Shown here one piece after another: positions 6,292 to 14,029 of a stretch of DNA of 14,029 bases. Made by a program: the position numbers and the translations under genes. The DNA comes from Chitinophagales bacterium (lineage in GTDB: Bacteria; Bacteroidota; Bacteroidia; Chitinophagales; Chitinophagaceae), in the NCBI GenBank assembly GCA_013297585.1, contig JAAFHG010000056.1, positions 1-14,029 on the forward strand. The letters run 5' to 3'. Position 1 is the stretch's first letter. The number at the start of each line of letters is the position of its first letter. A model generated the notes under the pieces. It saw only the letters and a list, made by a program, of their open reading frames with translations, was not told the DNA's origin and did no database searches.

Positions 6292-7035
6292 ATGCGTCTA
6301 TTTGCCCTTATTGGTTTTCCGCTATCACACTCTTTTTCAGAGAAATATTTTACTGAAAAATTTGCTAAAGAAGGCATTACTGATGCAAGTTTCAAGGCAT
6401 TCTCTTTTGAGCAAATTGATGATTTAAAAGGCATATTAGCTAGCCATCCTAACCTTGAAGGTTTTGCCATAACCATACCACATAAAAAAGCAGTTTTAGA
6501 TTTTTTAAACGATAGCACTACCGCTGTAAAAGTGATGGGTGCATGTAATTGTGTACGTATTAACAATGGCAAACTATTTGGCCATAATACCGATGTATTG
6601 GGCTTTGAATTATCGTTTGCACCACTTTTACAACCACATCATACAAAGGCTTTGGTATTGGGTTCTGGCGGTGCATCGGCTGCTGTAGAATTTATTTTAA
6701 ATAAACGTGGTATTGAGTACAAAATAGTATCCCGTAGTAAAAAAGATGAGCGCAACTATTTGGTATATGAAGATATAGATGCAGCCTTATTACAAGAATA
6801 CACCATCATCATAAATGCGTCGCCAGTAGGTACCTACCCAAATGTAGATGAAGCACCTAACCTGCCTTATCATTTATTAACTAAAGAACATTATCTGTTT
6901 GACCTAGTGTACAACCCTGCTGAAACTAAGTTTTTACAACTTGGCAAAGCGCAAGGTGCTACTGTAAAAAATGGCTACGATATGCTGGTACTACAAGCAG
7001 AAGAAAATTGGCACATTTGGAATGATTTGGTGTAG
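6292..7035 (+). CDS. aroE: Shikimate dehydrogenase
   Basis: A 247-residue enzyme that reduces 3-dehydroshikimate to shikimate with NADPH, the fourth step of aromatic amino acid synthesis after the entry enzyme; cytoplasmic. The substrate domain shows PLSHSFSEKYF (10-20, with Ser12 and Ser14 for shikimate binding), TIPHKK (61-66, catalytic Lys65) and GHNTDVLGF (97-105, catalytic Asp101). The nucleotide domain shows the glycine loop LGSGGASAA (123-131) and SRS (147-149), with Arg148 placed where NADPH-preferring forms bind the phosphate. INASPVGTYP (174-183) and GYDMLVLQAEENW (228-240) complete the family pattern. All key residues are present and the length is slightly short but normal for Bacteroidota. 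It probably shares a transcript with the comA-like gene upstream, though the hairpin before its start could uncouple the two. Confidence 0.96.
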   Translation: MRLFALIGFPLSHSFSEKYFTEKFAKEGITDASFKAFSFEQIDDLKGILASHPNLEGFAITIPHKKAVLDFLNDSTTAVKVMGACNCVRINNGKLFGHNTDVLGFELSFAPLLQPHHTKALVLGSGGASAAVEFILNKRGIEYKIVSRSKKDERNYLVYEDIDAALLQEYTIIINASPVGTYPNVDEAPNLPYHLLTKEHYLFDLVYNPAETKFLQLGKAQGATVKNGYDMLVLQAEENWHIWNDLV

Positions 7036-7113
7036 GGTGACAGGAAGGCAAGTGGACAATAAATATAATTAATTTTTAATATTAATATTACCTCCATAAC
7101 AACTTATAATAGC

Positions 7114-7145
7114 AAAGCCCTCGAAATTTTATTCTCGAGGGCTTT
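7114..7145. terminator. Two-way intrinsic terminator between aroE and GH13 genes
   Basis: A perfect 11-bp inverted repeat: arms 7114-7124 (aaagccctcga) and 7135-7145 (tcgagggcttt) around a 10-base loop, followed by a short T-rich tail (tttattattt). It lies between convergent genes and can end transcription from both sides. The rest of the gap from 7036 is AT-rich with no other feature I can support. Confidence 0.85.
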
Positions 7146-7172
7146 ATTATTTATGCAATTCGTATAATGACA

Positions 7173-8912
7173 TTAGTTCAACTCTATTACACAAGCTTGA
7201 TAAGGCTGTAAAGTAGTGCTACCATTAGTAAGTGTTAGGGTATTTGACAGGTTGTTAATTAAAGTTTTACCAAGTTGTATTGTAGTTGGTAAGCTTACGG
7301 CATTTGCCTTGTTAGTAAAGTTGAGTAATATCAACACTGTTTTACCGTTCAGGCTTCTTGTATAGGCGTAAATATTAGGATTACGCTTATCCAACAGCTC
7401 GTATTTACCATACACTAGTACCTTATTATCCTTACGCAATTGTACCAATGCTCTAAAATAGTTAAGGGTGCTGTTAGGGTCTTTATCTTGCACAGCAGCA
7501 TTGATAGTAGTATAGTTTTGATTAATTTTTAACCAAGGCTTACCTGTGGTAAAACCTGCATTAACACTATTATCCCACTGAAAAGGTGTACGGCCATTGT
7601 CTCTGCAAGTGAACTTTATTGTCTCTATAAACTGAGGAATATTGCCACCTGTAGCTACCAAGTGTTTGTACTCGTTTAGTGTAGCCACATCGTTGTAGTC
7701 TTCTATTTTATCCATGCGAATATTAGTCATACCAAGCTCATCACCATTGTAGTAATAAGGTGTGCCACGCATGGTCATTATAAAGGTGCTCAGCATTTTA
7801 GAAGATACTTCTCTAAACGCAGGACTATCATTACCATAACGTGTTACAAGCCTTGCTTGGTCGTGGTTTGCTAAGAAGATAGACAGCCAACCATTGGTAG
7901 CAAAAGCGCTATCCCATTTGGTAAAAATTTCTTTCAGTTTTAGTATACTGTAGCCATCTTTTTTAGCTAAATCCACCCCATCAAAAGCATAAGCCATGTT
8001 CAATTCTTTACGGCTAGCATCTACCATATCGTGTGCATCTTTAAACGAATTGCCAGCACCTTCAGCTACACTCATTACATTGTATTTGCTCAATACTTCT
8101 GTATTTATTTCTTTTAGGTAATCGTGTAAATGCGGCCCCACTGCATAGTACAATAAAAAATTCTTTTCGTAGCCCGCAGGAAAAGCAGGCCATGTGGTGT
8201 CTTTAGCAGCAAACTGAAAGGCATCTAATCTAAAACCATCGATGCCTTTATCTGCCCAAAATTTCATGATATTGTGTACCTCTTTACGCAATTCAGGATT
8301 TTCCCAATTTAAGTCGGGCTGCTTTCTTGAGAAATAATGTAAGTAATAGGCATTGGTTACACTATCGTACATCCATGCATCGTGATTCACATCAAACAAG
8401 CTATAACGTGGTGTGGGCTTGCCTTTTTCAGCAGGCCACCAATGGTAATAGTTGCGGTATTTATTAGTACGAGCGCTGCGACTTTGCTTAAACCATTCAT
8501 GTTCATCACTACTATGATTTACCACTAAATCCATCACCACTTTTATACCACGTTCGTGCATACCTTTTAGCAAGGCATCAAAATCTTCCATCGTACCAAA
8601 CTGCTTCATAATGGCACGGTAGTCGCTAATGTCGTAACCATTATCATCATTAGGCGATTCGTAAATCGGGTTTAACCAAACAGCAGTAACACCAAGGCTT
8701 TTCAAATAATCAAGCTTAGAGATAATACCTTTTAAATCACCCACACCATCACCATCACTATCTTTAAAACTACGTGGATACAGTTGGTACACCACTGCTT
8801 CTTTCCACCATTGCGCTTCAGGAATACCGGTTGCTACCGCTTCTTTTTTCTCATTGTTACAAGCTGCAAAAACTACTACCATTAGTAATACAGCCAATAG
8901 CCATTTGTACAT
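7173..8912 (-). CDS. GH13 alpha-glucosidase, lipoprotein
   Basis: A 579-residue alpha-glucosidase close to the oligo-1,6-glucosidase / alpha-glucosidase group of family GH13. It opens with a lipoprotein signal (residues 1-17, lipobox FAAC with Cys18), so it should be anchored in the envelope. The fold shows the calcium site DSDGDGVGD (51-59), region I DLVVNH (128-133), region II GFRLDAF (226-232, nucleophile Asp230), region III SVAEGAG (281-287, acid/base Glu284) and region IV LANHDQAR (347-354, Asp351). The residue after the nucleophile is Ala231, where alpha-1,6-specific enzymes have Val. This points to alpha-1,4 preference, though family-wide exceptions exist. RDNGRTPFQWD (437-447) and a C-terminal beta domain complete it. 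The length is normal. It follows the GH65 gene by 29 bp on the same strand, so the two are likely co-expressed to finish alpha-glucoside breakdown to glucose. Confidence 0.95.
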   Translation of the reverse strand: MYKWLLAVLLMVVVFAACNNEKKEAVATGIPEAQWWKEAVVYQLYPRSFKDSDGDGVGDLKGIISKLDYLKSLGVTAVWLNPIYESPNDDNGYDISDYRAIMKQFGTMEDFDALLKGMHERGIKVVMDLVVNHSSDEHEWFKQSRSARTNKYRNYYHWWPAEKGKPTPRYSLFDVNHDAWMYDSVTNAYYLHYFSRKQPDLNWENPELRKEVHNIMKFWADKGIDGFRLDAFQFAAKDTTWPAFPAGYEKNFLLYYAVGPHLHDYLKEINTEVLSKYNVMSVAEGAGNSFKDAHDMVDASRKELNMAYAFDGVDLAKKDGYSILKLKEIFTKWDSAFATNGWLSIFLANHDQARLVTRYGNDSPAFREVSSKMLSTFIMTMRGTPYYYNGDELGMTNIRMDKIEDYNDVATLNEYKHLVATGGNIPQFIETIKFTCRDNGRTPFQWDNSVNAGFTTGKPWLKINQNYTTINAAVQDKDPNSTLNYFRALVQLRKDNKVLVYGKYELLDKRNPNIYAYTRSLNGKTVLILLNFTNKANAVSLPTTIQLGKTLINNLSNTLTLTNGSTTLQPYQACVIELN

Positions 8913-8941
8913 ATTATTTGGGTTTTAAAAAATTAGCAACA

Positions 8942-10981
8942 TTATTTAACAGTGAAAGTTTTCCGTTCAATGCCAATACCAGTGAGTGTAAGGCCTTTCC
9001 AAGTAGGTGGCAATGCAGACGCTACTTGTGTAATGCCTTTAGACGTAATTTCAAGCCCACCAAAGCCCATTAACACACTTTGCAAAATACCGCCTGCACC
9101 TGTGGCAAAATAAGGATTGGTACCGCCTTTGGTTTCAGCAATTACACGTAATGGTGGCAGCAAGTTTGGTTCGTAAGCATCTTTGAAAAAATGATAGGCT
9201 TTAGCCCCATCACCAAGGCGTGCATAGAGCAACGTGAAAATGGCTTGCGTCATAGCAGGTGTACCTTCATTAGGCACACGTGTTTCGTAATAGGCAAGGT
9301 CTTTTCTTATTTGCGCAGCGCTTGTAATTTCTTTTAAAGGATAAGCCAATAGGTTTACATCAGCTTGCTTAATACCTTCACCATTATAAGTGGCATGTTC
9401 TTTTGTCACGCCATTTTCCATTGCTAACACAGGAATATTATTGGCGACATGCGCCCAATCAGCATCAGGTGTAATACCTAGTATGGTTGCTGCTTCTGTG
9501 GCATCTCGCAACACCGCTTTTGCAGCAGCATTGGTAAAGGCATCATTGTCTACATTTTCTGCCCACTCATCAGAGGCTACTACATTTTTAATATCGTATT
9601 TGCTAGGACCATTGCGCTCTATCCTGCTAGCCCAAAATGCAGCTGTTTCTTTCAATAATGGATAGCCTTTTTCACGCAGCCATTCTTTGTCTTGCGTTAC
9701 ACAATAATAGTTCCACGCGGCTATGCCTATGCAGGCTGTTATGTGCTGTTCAAATGGACCGCTTAAAGCCCATACGGGTGTTTCTTCTACCCCTGTGTCT
9801 GCGCTTTCCCAAGGAAACATTGCGCCTTTATAGCCATGGTTAAACGCATTTTGTTTGGCTGCACCTAATCGCTGAAAGCGATAATCAACCATACTTTTAG
9901 CCATTTCAGGATGCAATACCAACATGGCAGGATACATCCATAATTCTGTGTCCCAAAATACGTGACCATTATAACCTAAACCACTTAAACCCATTGGAGA
10001 TGGGCTCATGGCAGAACCTTCACGTACAAAAGAATATAAGTGATACATCATGCTATGCACATCTTGCTGTGCTTGTGCATCACCATTGATAATAATATCG
10101 CTTTTCCAAAGATTATCCCATGCTGTATTATGAAATACAATCAATCTATCTCTGCCTTCAAGCTTAGCCGTAATAGTCATACGTTCAGCTTCATTTAATG
10201 GGTCATCGTGATGCGCAGAAGTAATTGAAGAACCTGCAATTGAGAAACTGTATTTTTCGCCAGCTTTTAGTTGCTTACCAAACTTCATTAAGTGCATATT
10301 ATTATCCCACATTTCATGAATCACTCTTGGTTCGCTACCATGTTTTTCGCTAAACAAAAATGTATTAGAAGCACACATTAATAACTTACCAGCAGGGCTT
10401 TTAGCAGCAGATGTCAAGAGACTAATTACAACATGTGGTCTATCAATTTCGTTGTAGTAATTCTGTACATCTTTCAAAGCATCCGGCGCTTCCATTACAC
10501 TTGCTGCGCCTATATTGATATCCTTTTTTGCTGTAACAGTTACATCCATTAATACTGTAAAAGGTAACTGACGTAGCGAGTAATAAGTGTAAGTAATATC
10601 AGCTTTATCACCATAGCTAAAAGTGGTGGTAAAACTAGCATGATGCATGTCTAGTTCTTGCTGCATATTGGTTGCATCGCTACCACCAATGCGCCTACCA
10701 TCAACCTCTAAATACATGTTCAAAAGGTTAAAGCTTTTTAAAAAATTGCTCACTCTACCACGGCCATACAAATCGTACGCACCAGCTAGCACCACATCTT
10801 TTACTTTAAAAGGTTCTGGTGAGGATACCACACCAATCATACCGTTGGCCACCGTAATACCGTAGTAATTTGATGGGTCAATTTTAGTAGTCGTAATTTT
10901 CCATGGGTCTTGCGCAAAGGCACAAATTGCAGATAACATATCTACACTAAACATGAACAAGGATAATCGTTTTTTAAACAT
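8942..10981 (-). CDS. GH65 family alpha-glucoside hydrolase, secreted
   Basis: A 679-residue family GH65 enzyme with an (alpha/alpha)6 barrel. From the ATG at 10979-10981 it begins MFKKRLSLFMF and has a signal peptide ending CAFA before Gln, so it is exported. I prefer this ATG because an in-frame ATG at 11000-11002 adds seven residues before the signal. Barrel motifs (numbered from that upstream ATG) include GLGYNGHVFWDTELWMYP (341-358), FPWESADTG (396-404), VVASDEWAENVDNDAFTN (474-491, general acid candidate Glu479), KQADVNLLAYPL (545-556) and IAETKGGTNPYFATGAGG (621-638, Glu623). GH65 phosphorylases lack a second carboxylate; Glu623 lies 144 residues after Glu479, the spacing I recall for the acid and base of a Flavobacterium kojibiose hydrolase. 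Hydrolysis, perhaps of alpha-1,2-glucosides, is thus favoured over phosphorolysis; trehalose or other substrates remain possible. It is the first gene of the pair with GH13. Confidence 0.93.
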   Translation of the reverse strand: MFKKRLSLFMFSVDMLSAICAFAQDPWKITTTKIDPSNYYGITVANGMIGVVSSPEPFKVKDVVLAGAYDLYGRGRVSNFLKSFNLLNMYLEVDGRRIGGSDATNMQQELDMHHASFTTTFSYGDKADITYTYYSLRQLPFTVLMDVTVTAKKDINIGAASVMEAPDALKDVQNYYNEIDRPHVVISLLTSAAKSPAGKLLMCASNTFLFSEKHGSEPRVIHEMWDNNMHLMKFGKQLKAGEKYSFSIAGSSITSAHHDDPLNEAERMTITAKLEGRDRLIVFHNTAWDNLWKSDIIINGDAQAQQDVHSMMYHLYSFVREGSAMSPSPMGLSGLGYNGHVFWDTELWMYPAMLVLHPEMAKSMVDYRFQRLGAAKQNAFNHGYKGAMFPWESADTGVEETPVWALSGPFEQHITACIGIAAWNYYCVTQDKEWLREKGYPLLKETAAFWASRIERNGPSKYDIKNVVASDEWAENVDNDAFTNAAAKAVLRDATEAATILGITPDADWAHVANNIPVLAMENGVTKEHATYNGEGIKQADVNLLAYPLKEITSAAQIRKDLAYYETRVPNEGTPAMTQAIFTLLYARLGDGAKAYHFFKDAYEPNLLPPLRVIAETKGGTNPYFATGAGGILQSVLMGFGGLEITSKGITQVASALPPTWKGLTLTGIGIERKTFTVK

Positions 10982-11063
10982 AATTTTTGTATTAGCAAGC
11001 ATGAAAAAGAATTCATAAAATTAAACAGATTACGCAACTGAAACTGTGTAATTGTGATGAATA

Positions 11064-11097
11064 CAAAGGAATTAGCAGTGAAATTATCCCCTGCAAA
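11064..11097 (-). promoter_or_regulatory. Possible promoter of the GH65-GH13 operon
   Basis: On the - strand a TTTG (11094-11097) is followed after 22 bases by TTCCTTTG (11064-11071), close to the Bacteroidota pair TTTG and TAnnTTTG. The -7 match is imperfect (TT in place of TA) and the spacing slightly long. It sits about 85 bp before the GH65 start codon. The rest of the 211-bp gap 10982-11192 shows no gene. Confidence 0.35.
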
Positions 11098-11192
11098 CGG
11101 TTTAAAAGAAATTCTGAAAATGATAAAAACCGAATAGTAGATTATGCACTATTTTGCAACACTATTTCTCAAGTTATAGATTACGATTGTAT

Positions 11193-12134
11193 ATGAAAAA
11201 ATGGTCGATTATTTTAGTGGCACTAATTGCCATAGCTGTTGCAAGTGTGTATCTTATTATTCCAAGTAATTTAGTGGTATCAAGCGTTACACCTATGTAC
11301 ACCAATTACACAAGTGCTGTAGAATACGCGTCTAACGAAAATCAATGGAGTAAATGGTGGCCAGGCAAATTGGATAAAGTGGGCGACAAAACGACGGCTA
11401 CTTACAACGGTATCACTTATCAGATTGTAGGTAAATCGTACAACAATACACAAATAGCACTTGAATACAATAAAGAAACCACTATTGTAAATCTTGCTAT
11501 TGCAGGCTTTAACCATGATTCAATAAAAGTAATTTGTCAGTATAATGACACAGCAAGCATGAATCCTTTTGCTAGAATCAGTCGCTATAATAGAGCTGTA
11601 TACATTAAGCAAAACATCAAAGATGTAATGCAGAAACTACAGCAGTTTTTAGAGAAGCCTGCAAACATTTATGGCTTTAACATTATCAGCACGATGGTAA
11701 AAGACACTGCGCTAATGAGTACTAAAACCTATCTAAATCATGCACCAAGCACCGCCGATATATATAGCTTAGTTAATCAACTTAGAAACCATATCAAGCA
11801 ACAAGGTGGCACTATTGTAAATGCGCCAATGCTTAACGTAACAAAAGAAAATGAGACCTATTATAAGGTAATGGTGGCTATGCCGGTAAACCATACGTTG
11901 GCAGAAACCAATTCCATACAACTTAAGCGCATGGTAATAGGCAAAATACTAGAGAGCGACAGTATTAAAGGCGGCCCTTCAACAGTAGCGCATTCATTTA
12001 AAATGTTTGAAAAATATTTTGCTGATTTCAAGCACACATCACCAGCAATTCCTTATCAGCAGCTAATTACAGATAGAGAAAAAGAAGCTGATACTACAAA
12101 ATGGGTAACTAGGTTTTACTATCCTATTTTTTAA
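11193..12134 (+). CDS. Membrane-anchored SRPBCC plus GyrI-like effector-binding protein
   Basis: A 313-residue protein with one N-terminal membrane helix (about residues 5-24) and the rest probably in the periplasm. Residues about 30-155 resemble the SRPBCC/START-like fold (ENQWSKWWPG near 49-58 is typical of polyketide-cyclase-like members). Residues about 165-312 resemble the GyrI-like small-molecule-binding domain found at the C-terminus of AraC- and MerR-type regulators (NHIKQQGG, KVMVAMPVN, GPSTVAHSFKMFEKYF). There is no DNA-binding domain, so it is not a transcription factor; ligand binding at the membrane surface is the best guess. I chose the ATG at 11193, which places MKKW directly before the helix; the in-frame ATG at 11154 adds 13 unlikely residues. 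Its end overlaps the convergent VCBS gene by 11 bp. The domain assignment is by pattern and the function is unknown. Confidence 0.82.
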   Translation: MKKWSIILVALIAIAVASVYLIIPSNLVVSSVTPMYTNYTSAVEYASNENQWSKWWPGKLDKVGDKTTATYNGITYQIVGKSYNNTQIALEYNKETTIVNLAIAGFNHDSIKVICQYNDTASMNPFARISRYNRAVYIKQNIKDVMQKLQQFLEKPANIYGFNIISTMVKDTALMSTKTYLNHAPSTADIYSLVNQLRNHIKQQGGTIVNAPMLNVTKENETYYKVMVAMPVNHTLAETNSIQLKRMVIGKILESDSIKGGPSTVAHSFKMFEKYFADFKHTSPAIPYQQLITDREKEADTTKWVTRFYYPIF

Positions 12135-14029
12135 GTTGTTGTTGTATAATCATTACACTATCGTTATTTTTTACCAATACTAAAGCCTGTTGCTTATCAA
12201 TAGTAATGGGCTTTATTTTTCGCACCTGCCCTTTAATTTGCAAGCCATTAATACTTTCTACTTCAAATTTATTATCGCCTTTGTTAATGAGTAATGTACC
12301 AAAATCAGCATCATATCTACCCATCTGAATATTATTCTCATAAAAATTGCCAACCAATAAAATGTCTTGCAAATTATCATGATTAGCATCAATTATCACA
12401 GCATCTTTAAAGCTTGTAAACTGCGCTTGGTATGGCAATGCTTGCGTAGTAAAATTGCCTTTGCCATCATTGATTAAAACCGCATTTGCTAAATAATTAG
12501 CTTGCCATTTTTCAGCTTTATCTAGTTTTTCTTCTGTAAATATTTCTTTCAAACTAGCTTTTGCAAAATCATGTGCGTACAAAAAATTCTTCTTAAGCAA
12601 AGGCATTTGTTTTTCTAATTCAGCCTTATTTGCAAAAGGTAATTCTCTGCCATTTAAGTAATAAGTAAGCACTTGTTCTTTTTTGCCATTACCGTCAAAG
12701 TCATTGTAATAAAGCATTACAGGTGTTTTATCGTTTGCAGTTAAGCGGCTATTTAAGCCCAGATTACCCACAACAAAATCTACATTGCCATCATTATTAA
12801 TATCACATGGCAACGTAAAATTCCACCAACCTTTTTTATCTGTAAGCATTTGTTTTGTAAACGAACCTTTACCATTTATAAAAGCATAAACGCCATCCCA
12901 TTCAAGACTTAGTACTAAATCTCTTTTGCCATCTTTATTAATATCTACCCAAATAGCATTTTGTACAAAACCTATTTTAGACAAGTCTTTACTGTATTGT
13001 TCAGTTACATTTTTAAAATGTCCTTTGCTATCATTTTGTAGCAAATAAGATTGTGGTACTTCACCATAAGCCCAAGGCACCGCTCTTGCACCAATAAATA
13101 AATCCATGGCGCCATCATTATTAAAATCATAAGGCACTACACAAGAAGCAGTGAGAAATAAATTGTCAAAAGCATGTGCTAGCTTAGTGAAATTCCCTTT
13201 ACCATCATTGGTAAATACTTGCGGCTGTTGATGTTCATCATTCCCATAATATTCATTACCACCTGTTGCTATTACTAGGTCTAAAGTCTTATCACCATTT
13301 ACATCTATAAAGCAGGCGTCTACATTTTCGTTGATACTGTCTGCATCAATACTTGGCTGATTAGTTTTAATAAATTTACCACTAGTTTGTTGTGTAAAAA
13401 TTGCAGGCTTATTACCTTTTGATGAACCAATAAATACATCCTCAAATCCATCACCATTAATATCTGCAACAGCCAATGCTGGTCCTTCACGAGACACCAT
13501 GTGTGGTATTAATGGCTCTCTATCAAATTCATTAAAAGGATTTTCTTCGTGTTTCCAAAGTAGATTTGTTTGCTTAGTAATATCAACCATTGGTGTGGTT
13601 GTACTCATGTAATGTTTAGTAAGTACATTATAATCAAACTTGGGTAGCCCTTTTTTGTAACCTATTGAAAGCTTTGCTGTGCCTGATTTATAAGCGACAT
13701 GTTCAAAAGTATTATCAGGCCATACTAGCAGAAAACTATCAACCTTTGTATTTTCTAACCCAATATGTACAGGCAATTGCATACTGCTTTGAAAGCCTTT
13801 CACAGGATAATTTTCATAAGTACGAATCTCTTTTTTGCTAAATAACAACAACTTGGCACCGATGGCATTGATATTGTTTTCACTGCCTTTTAAAGTAATA
13901 TCTATCGAAGCTTTTGGCTTAGCATCGTTGCTTTTATTTTGATACACCAACACTGCATCATCAATATTATTCACTACAACATCTAAGTCGCCATCATTAT
14001 CCAAATCGGCATAAACAGCACCATTAGAA
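12124..14029 (-). CDS. VCBS/FG-GAP repeat and ASPIC-UnbV protein, 5' partial
   Basis: At least 634 codons of a large secreted beta-propeller protein; the gene begins beyond the right edge. The frame is open to base 14028 and the visible start reads SNGAVYADLDNDGDLD, so the TTG at 14002-14004 is an internal Leu. Calcium-binding FG-GAP/VCBS motifs recur: DNDGDLD, DINGDGFED, DVNGDKTLD, DFNNDGAMD, DINKDGKRD, DINNDGNVD, DFDGNGKKE and DANHDNLQD. The last two are degenerate. An ASPIC/UnbV-type segment (NAIGAKLLLF, GFQSSMQLPVHIGL, SFLLVWPDNTFEHV) lies about residues 46-105 after that TTG. Related proteins of about 1,100 residues are common in Bacteroidota, often next to SusC/SusD pairs, and are sometimes mislabelled as RNA-binding. 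The likely place is the cell surface, with a role in carbohydrate binding or handling, but no activity is known. No enzyme active site is visible. Confidence 0.92.
   Translation of the reverse strand, partial: SNGAVYADLDNDGDLDVVVNNIDDAVLVYQNKSNDAKPKASIDITLKGSENNINAIGAKLLLFSKKEIRTYENYPVKGFQSSMQLPVHIGLENTKVDSFLLVWPDNTFEHVAYKSGTAKLSIGYKKGLPKFDYNVLTKHYMSTTTPMVDITKQTNLLWKHEENPFNEFDREPLIPHMVSREGPALAVADINGDGFEDVFIGSSKGNKPAIFTQQTSGKFIKTNQPSIDADSINENVDACFIDVNGDKTLDLVIATGGNEYYGNDEHQQPQVFTNDGKGNFTKLAHAFDNLFLTASCVVPYDFNNDGAMDLFIGARAVPWAYGEVPQSYLLQNDSKGHFKNVTEQYSKDLSKIGFVQNAIWVDINKDGKRDLVLSLEWDGVYAFINGKGSFTKQMLTDKKGWWNFTLPCDINNDGNVDFVVGNLGLNSRLTANDKTPVMLYYNDFDGNGKKEQVLTYYLNGRELPFANKAELEKQMPLLKKNFLYAHDFAKASLKEIFTEEKLDKAEKWQANYLANAVLINDGKGNFTTQALPYQAQFTSFKDAVIIDANHDNLQDILLVGNFYENNIQMGRYDADFGTLLINKGDNKFEVESINGLQIKGQVRKIKPITIDKQQALVLVKNNDSVMIIQQQLKK

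Noticed and set aside
7077..7090. 14-bp perfect palindrome taatattaatatta as an operator
   Set aside because: It consists only of A and T in AT-rich DNA and lies downstream of aroE, where an operator is unlikely.
9390..9843. Open frames on the + strand inside the GH65 gene
   Set aside because: They lie antisense to a strongly conserved coding region and encode low-complexity, unrecognisable peptides.
14002..14004. TTG as the start of the VCBS gene
   Set aside because: The frame stays open to the edge with family-typical residues (SNGAVYAD) before it, so the TTG is an internal Leu.
1..14029. CRISPR array, tRNA, rRNA, insertion sequence or prophage genes
   Set aside because: I found no regularly spaced direct repeats, no tRNA-like or rRNA-like segments and no transposase, integrase or phage protein motifs.

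Overview
The window looks like a chromosomal piece of a Bacteroidota genome, most likely from the Chitinophagaceae or a close relative. The DNA is AT-rich. Start codons are preceded by A-rich leaders rather than Shine-Dalgarno sequences, and one promoter fits the Bacteroidota -7 consensus TAnnTTTG. The gene families also fit: secreted GH3/GH13/GH65 enzymes, a VCBS/ASPIC-UnbV surface protein, a phosphosulfolactate synthase-like protein and an ECF sigma factor with small membrane partners. The family assignment below phylum level is an inference.

Layout, left to right. (1) 1-1651 (+): a GH3 beta-glucosidase cut by the left edge and broken by a one-base frameshift near 672. (2) 1689-1715: a perfect 11-bp hairpin shared as a two-way terminator with the convergent gene. 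(3) 1742-3523 (-): a full-length half-size ABC exporter. (4) 3717-4954 (-): a sigma-factor operon, read right to left: ECF sigma factor, a 109-residue two-helix membrane protein with a charged Trp/Glu/Lys tail, then a 71-residue protein resembling a heavy-metal-associated fold without its CxxC. (5) 4955-5442: a non-coding stretch with a long imperfect palindrome and a promoter. (6) 5443-7035 (+): phosphosulfolactate synthase-like gene, long hairpin, then shikimate dehydrogenase (aroE). (7) 7114-7145: a second perfect 11-bp two-way terminator. (8) 7173-10981 (-): a GH65 enzyme followed 29 bp later by a GH13 alpha-glucosidase lipoprotein, a likely alpha-glucoside operon. (9) 11193-12134 (+): a membrane-anchored SRPBCC plus GyrI-like protein. 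(10) 12124-14029 (-): a large VCBS/FG-GAP and ASPIC-UnbV protein, cut by the right edge and overlapping the previous gene tail to tail by 11 bp.

How the genes work together. GH65 and GH13 probably act in sequence on alpha-glucosides in the cell envelope. The GH65 carries both carboxylates expected of a hydrolase rather than a phosphorylase, and the GH13 carries the alanine after its nucleophile that is linked to alpha-1,4 preference. GH3 would have acted on beta-glucosides but may be inactive. The large VCBS protein belongs to a type often found beside SusC/SusD loci, so a polysaccharide-use locus may lie beyond the right edge, although no susC or susD is visible here. The sigma operon is a separate regulatory unit whose two small partners have no known function. 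The comA-aroE pair joins two genes that draw on phosphoenolpyruvate-linked metabolism; the meaning of the pairing is unclear.

The most interesting points are the sigma-factor module with its possible membrane partner, the comA-like gene in a setting without the rest of the sulfolactate or coenzyme M pathway, the GH65/GH13 specificity residues, and three unrelated long inverted repeats packed into 3.9-6.3 kb. Nothing here amounts to a demonstrated new system.
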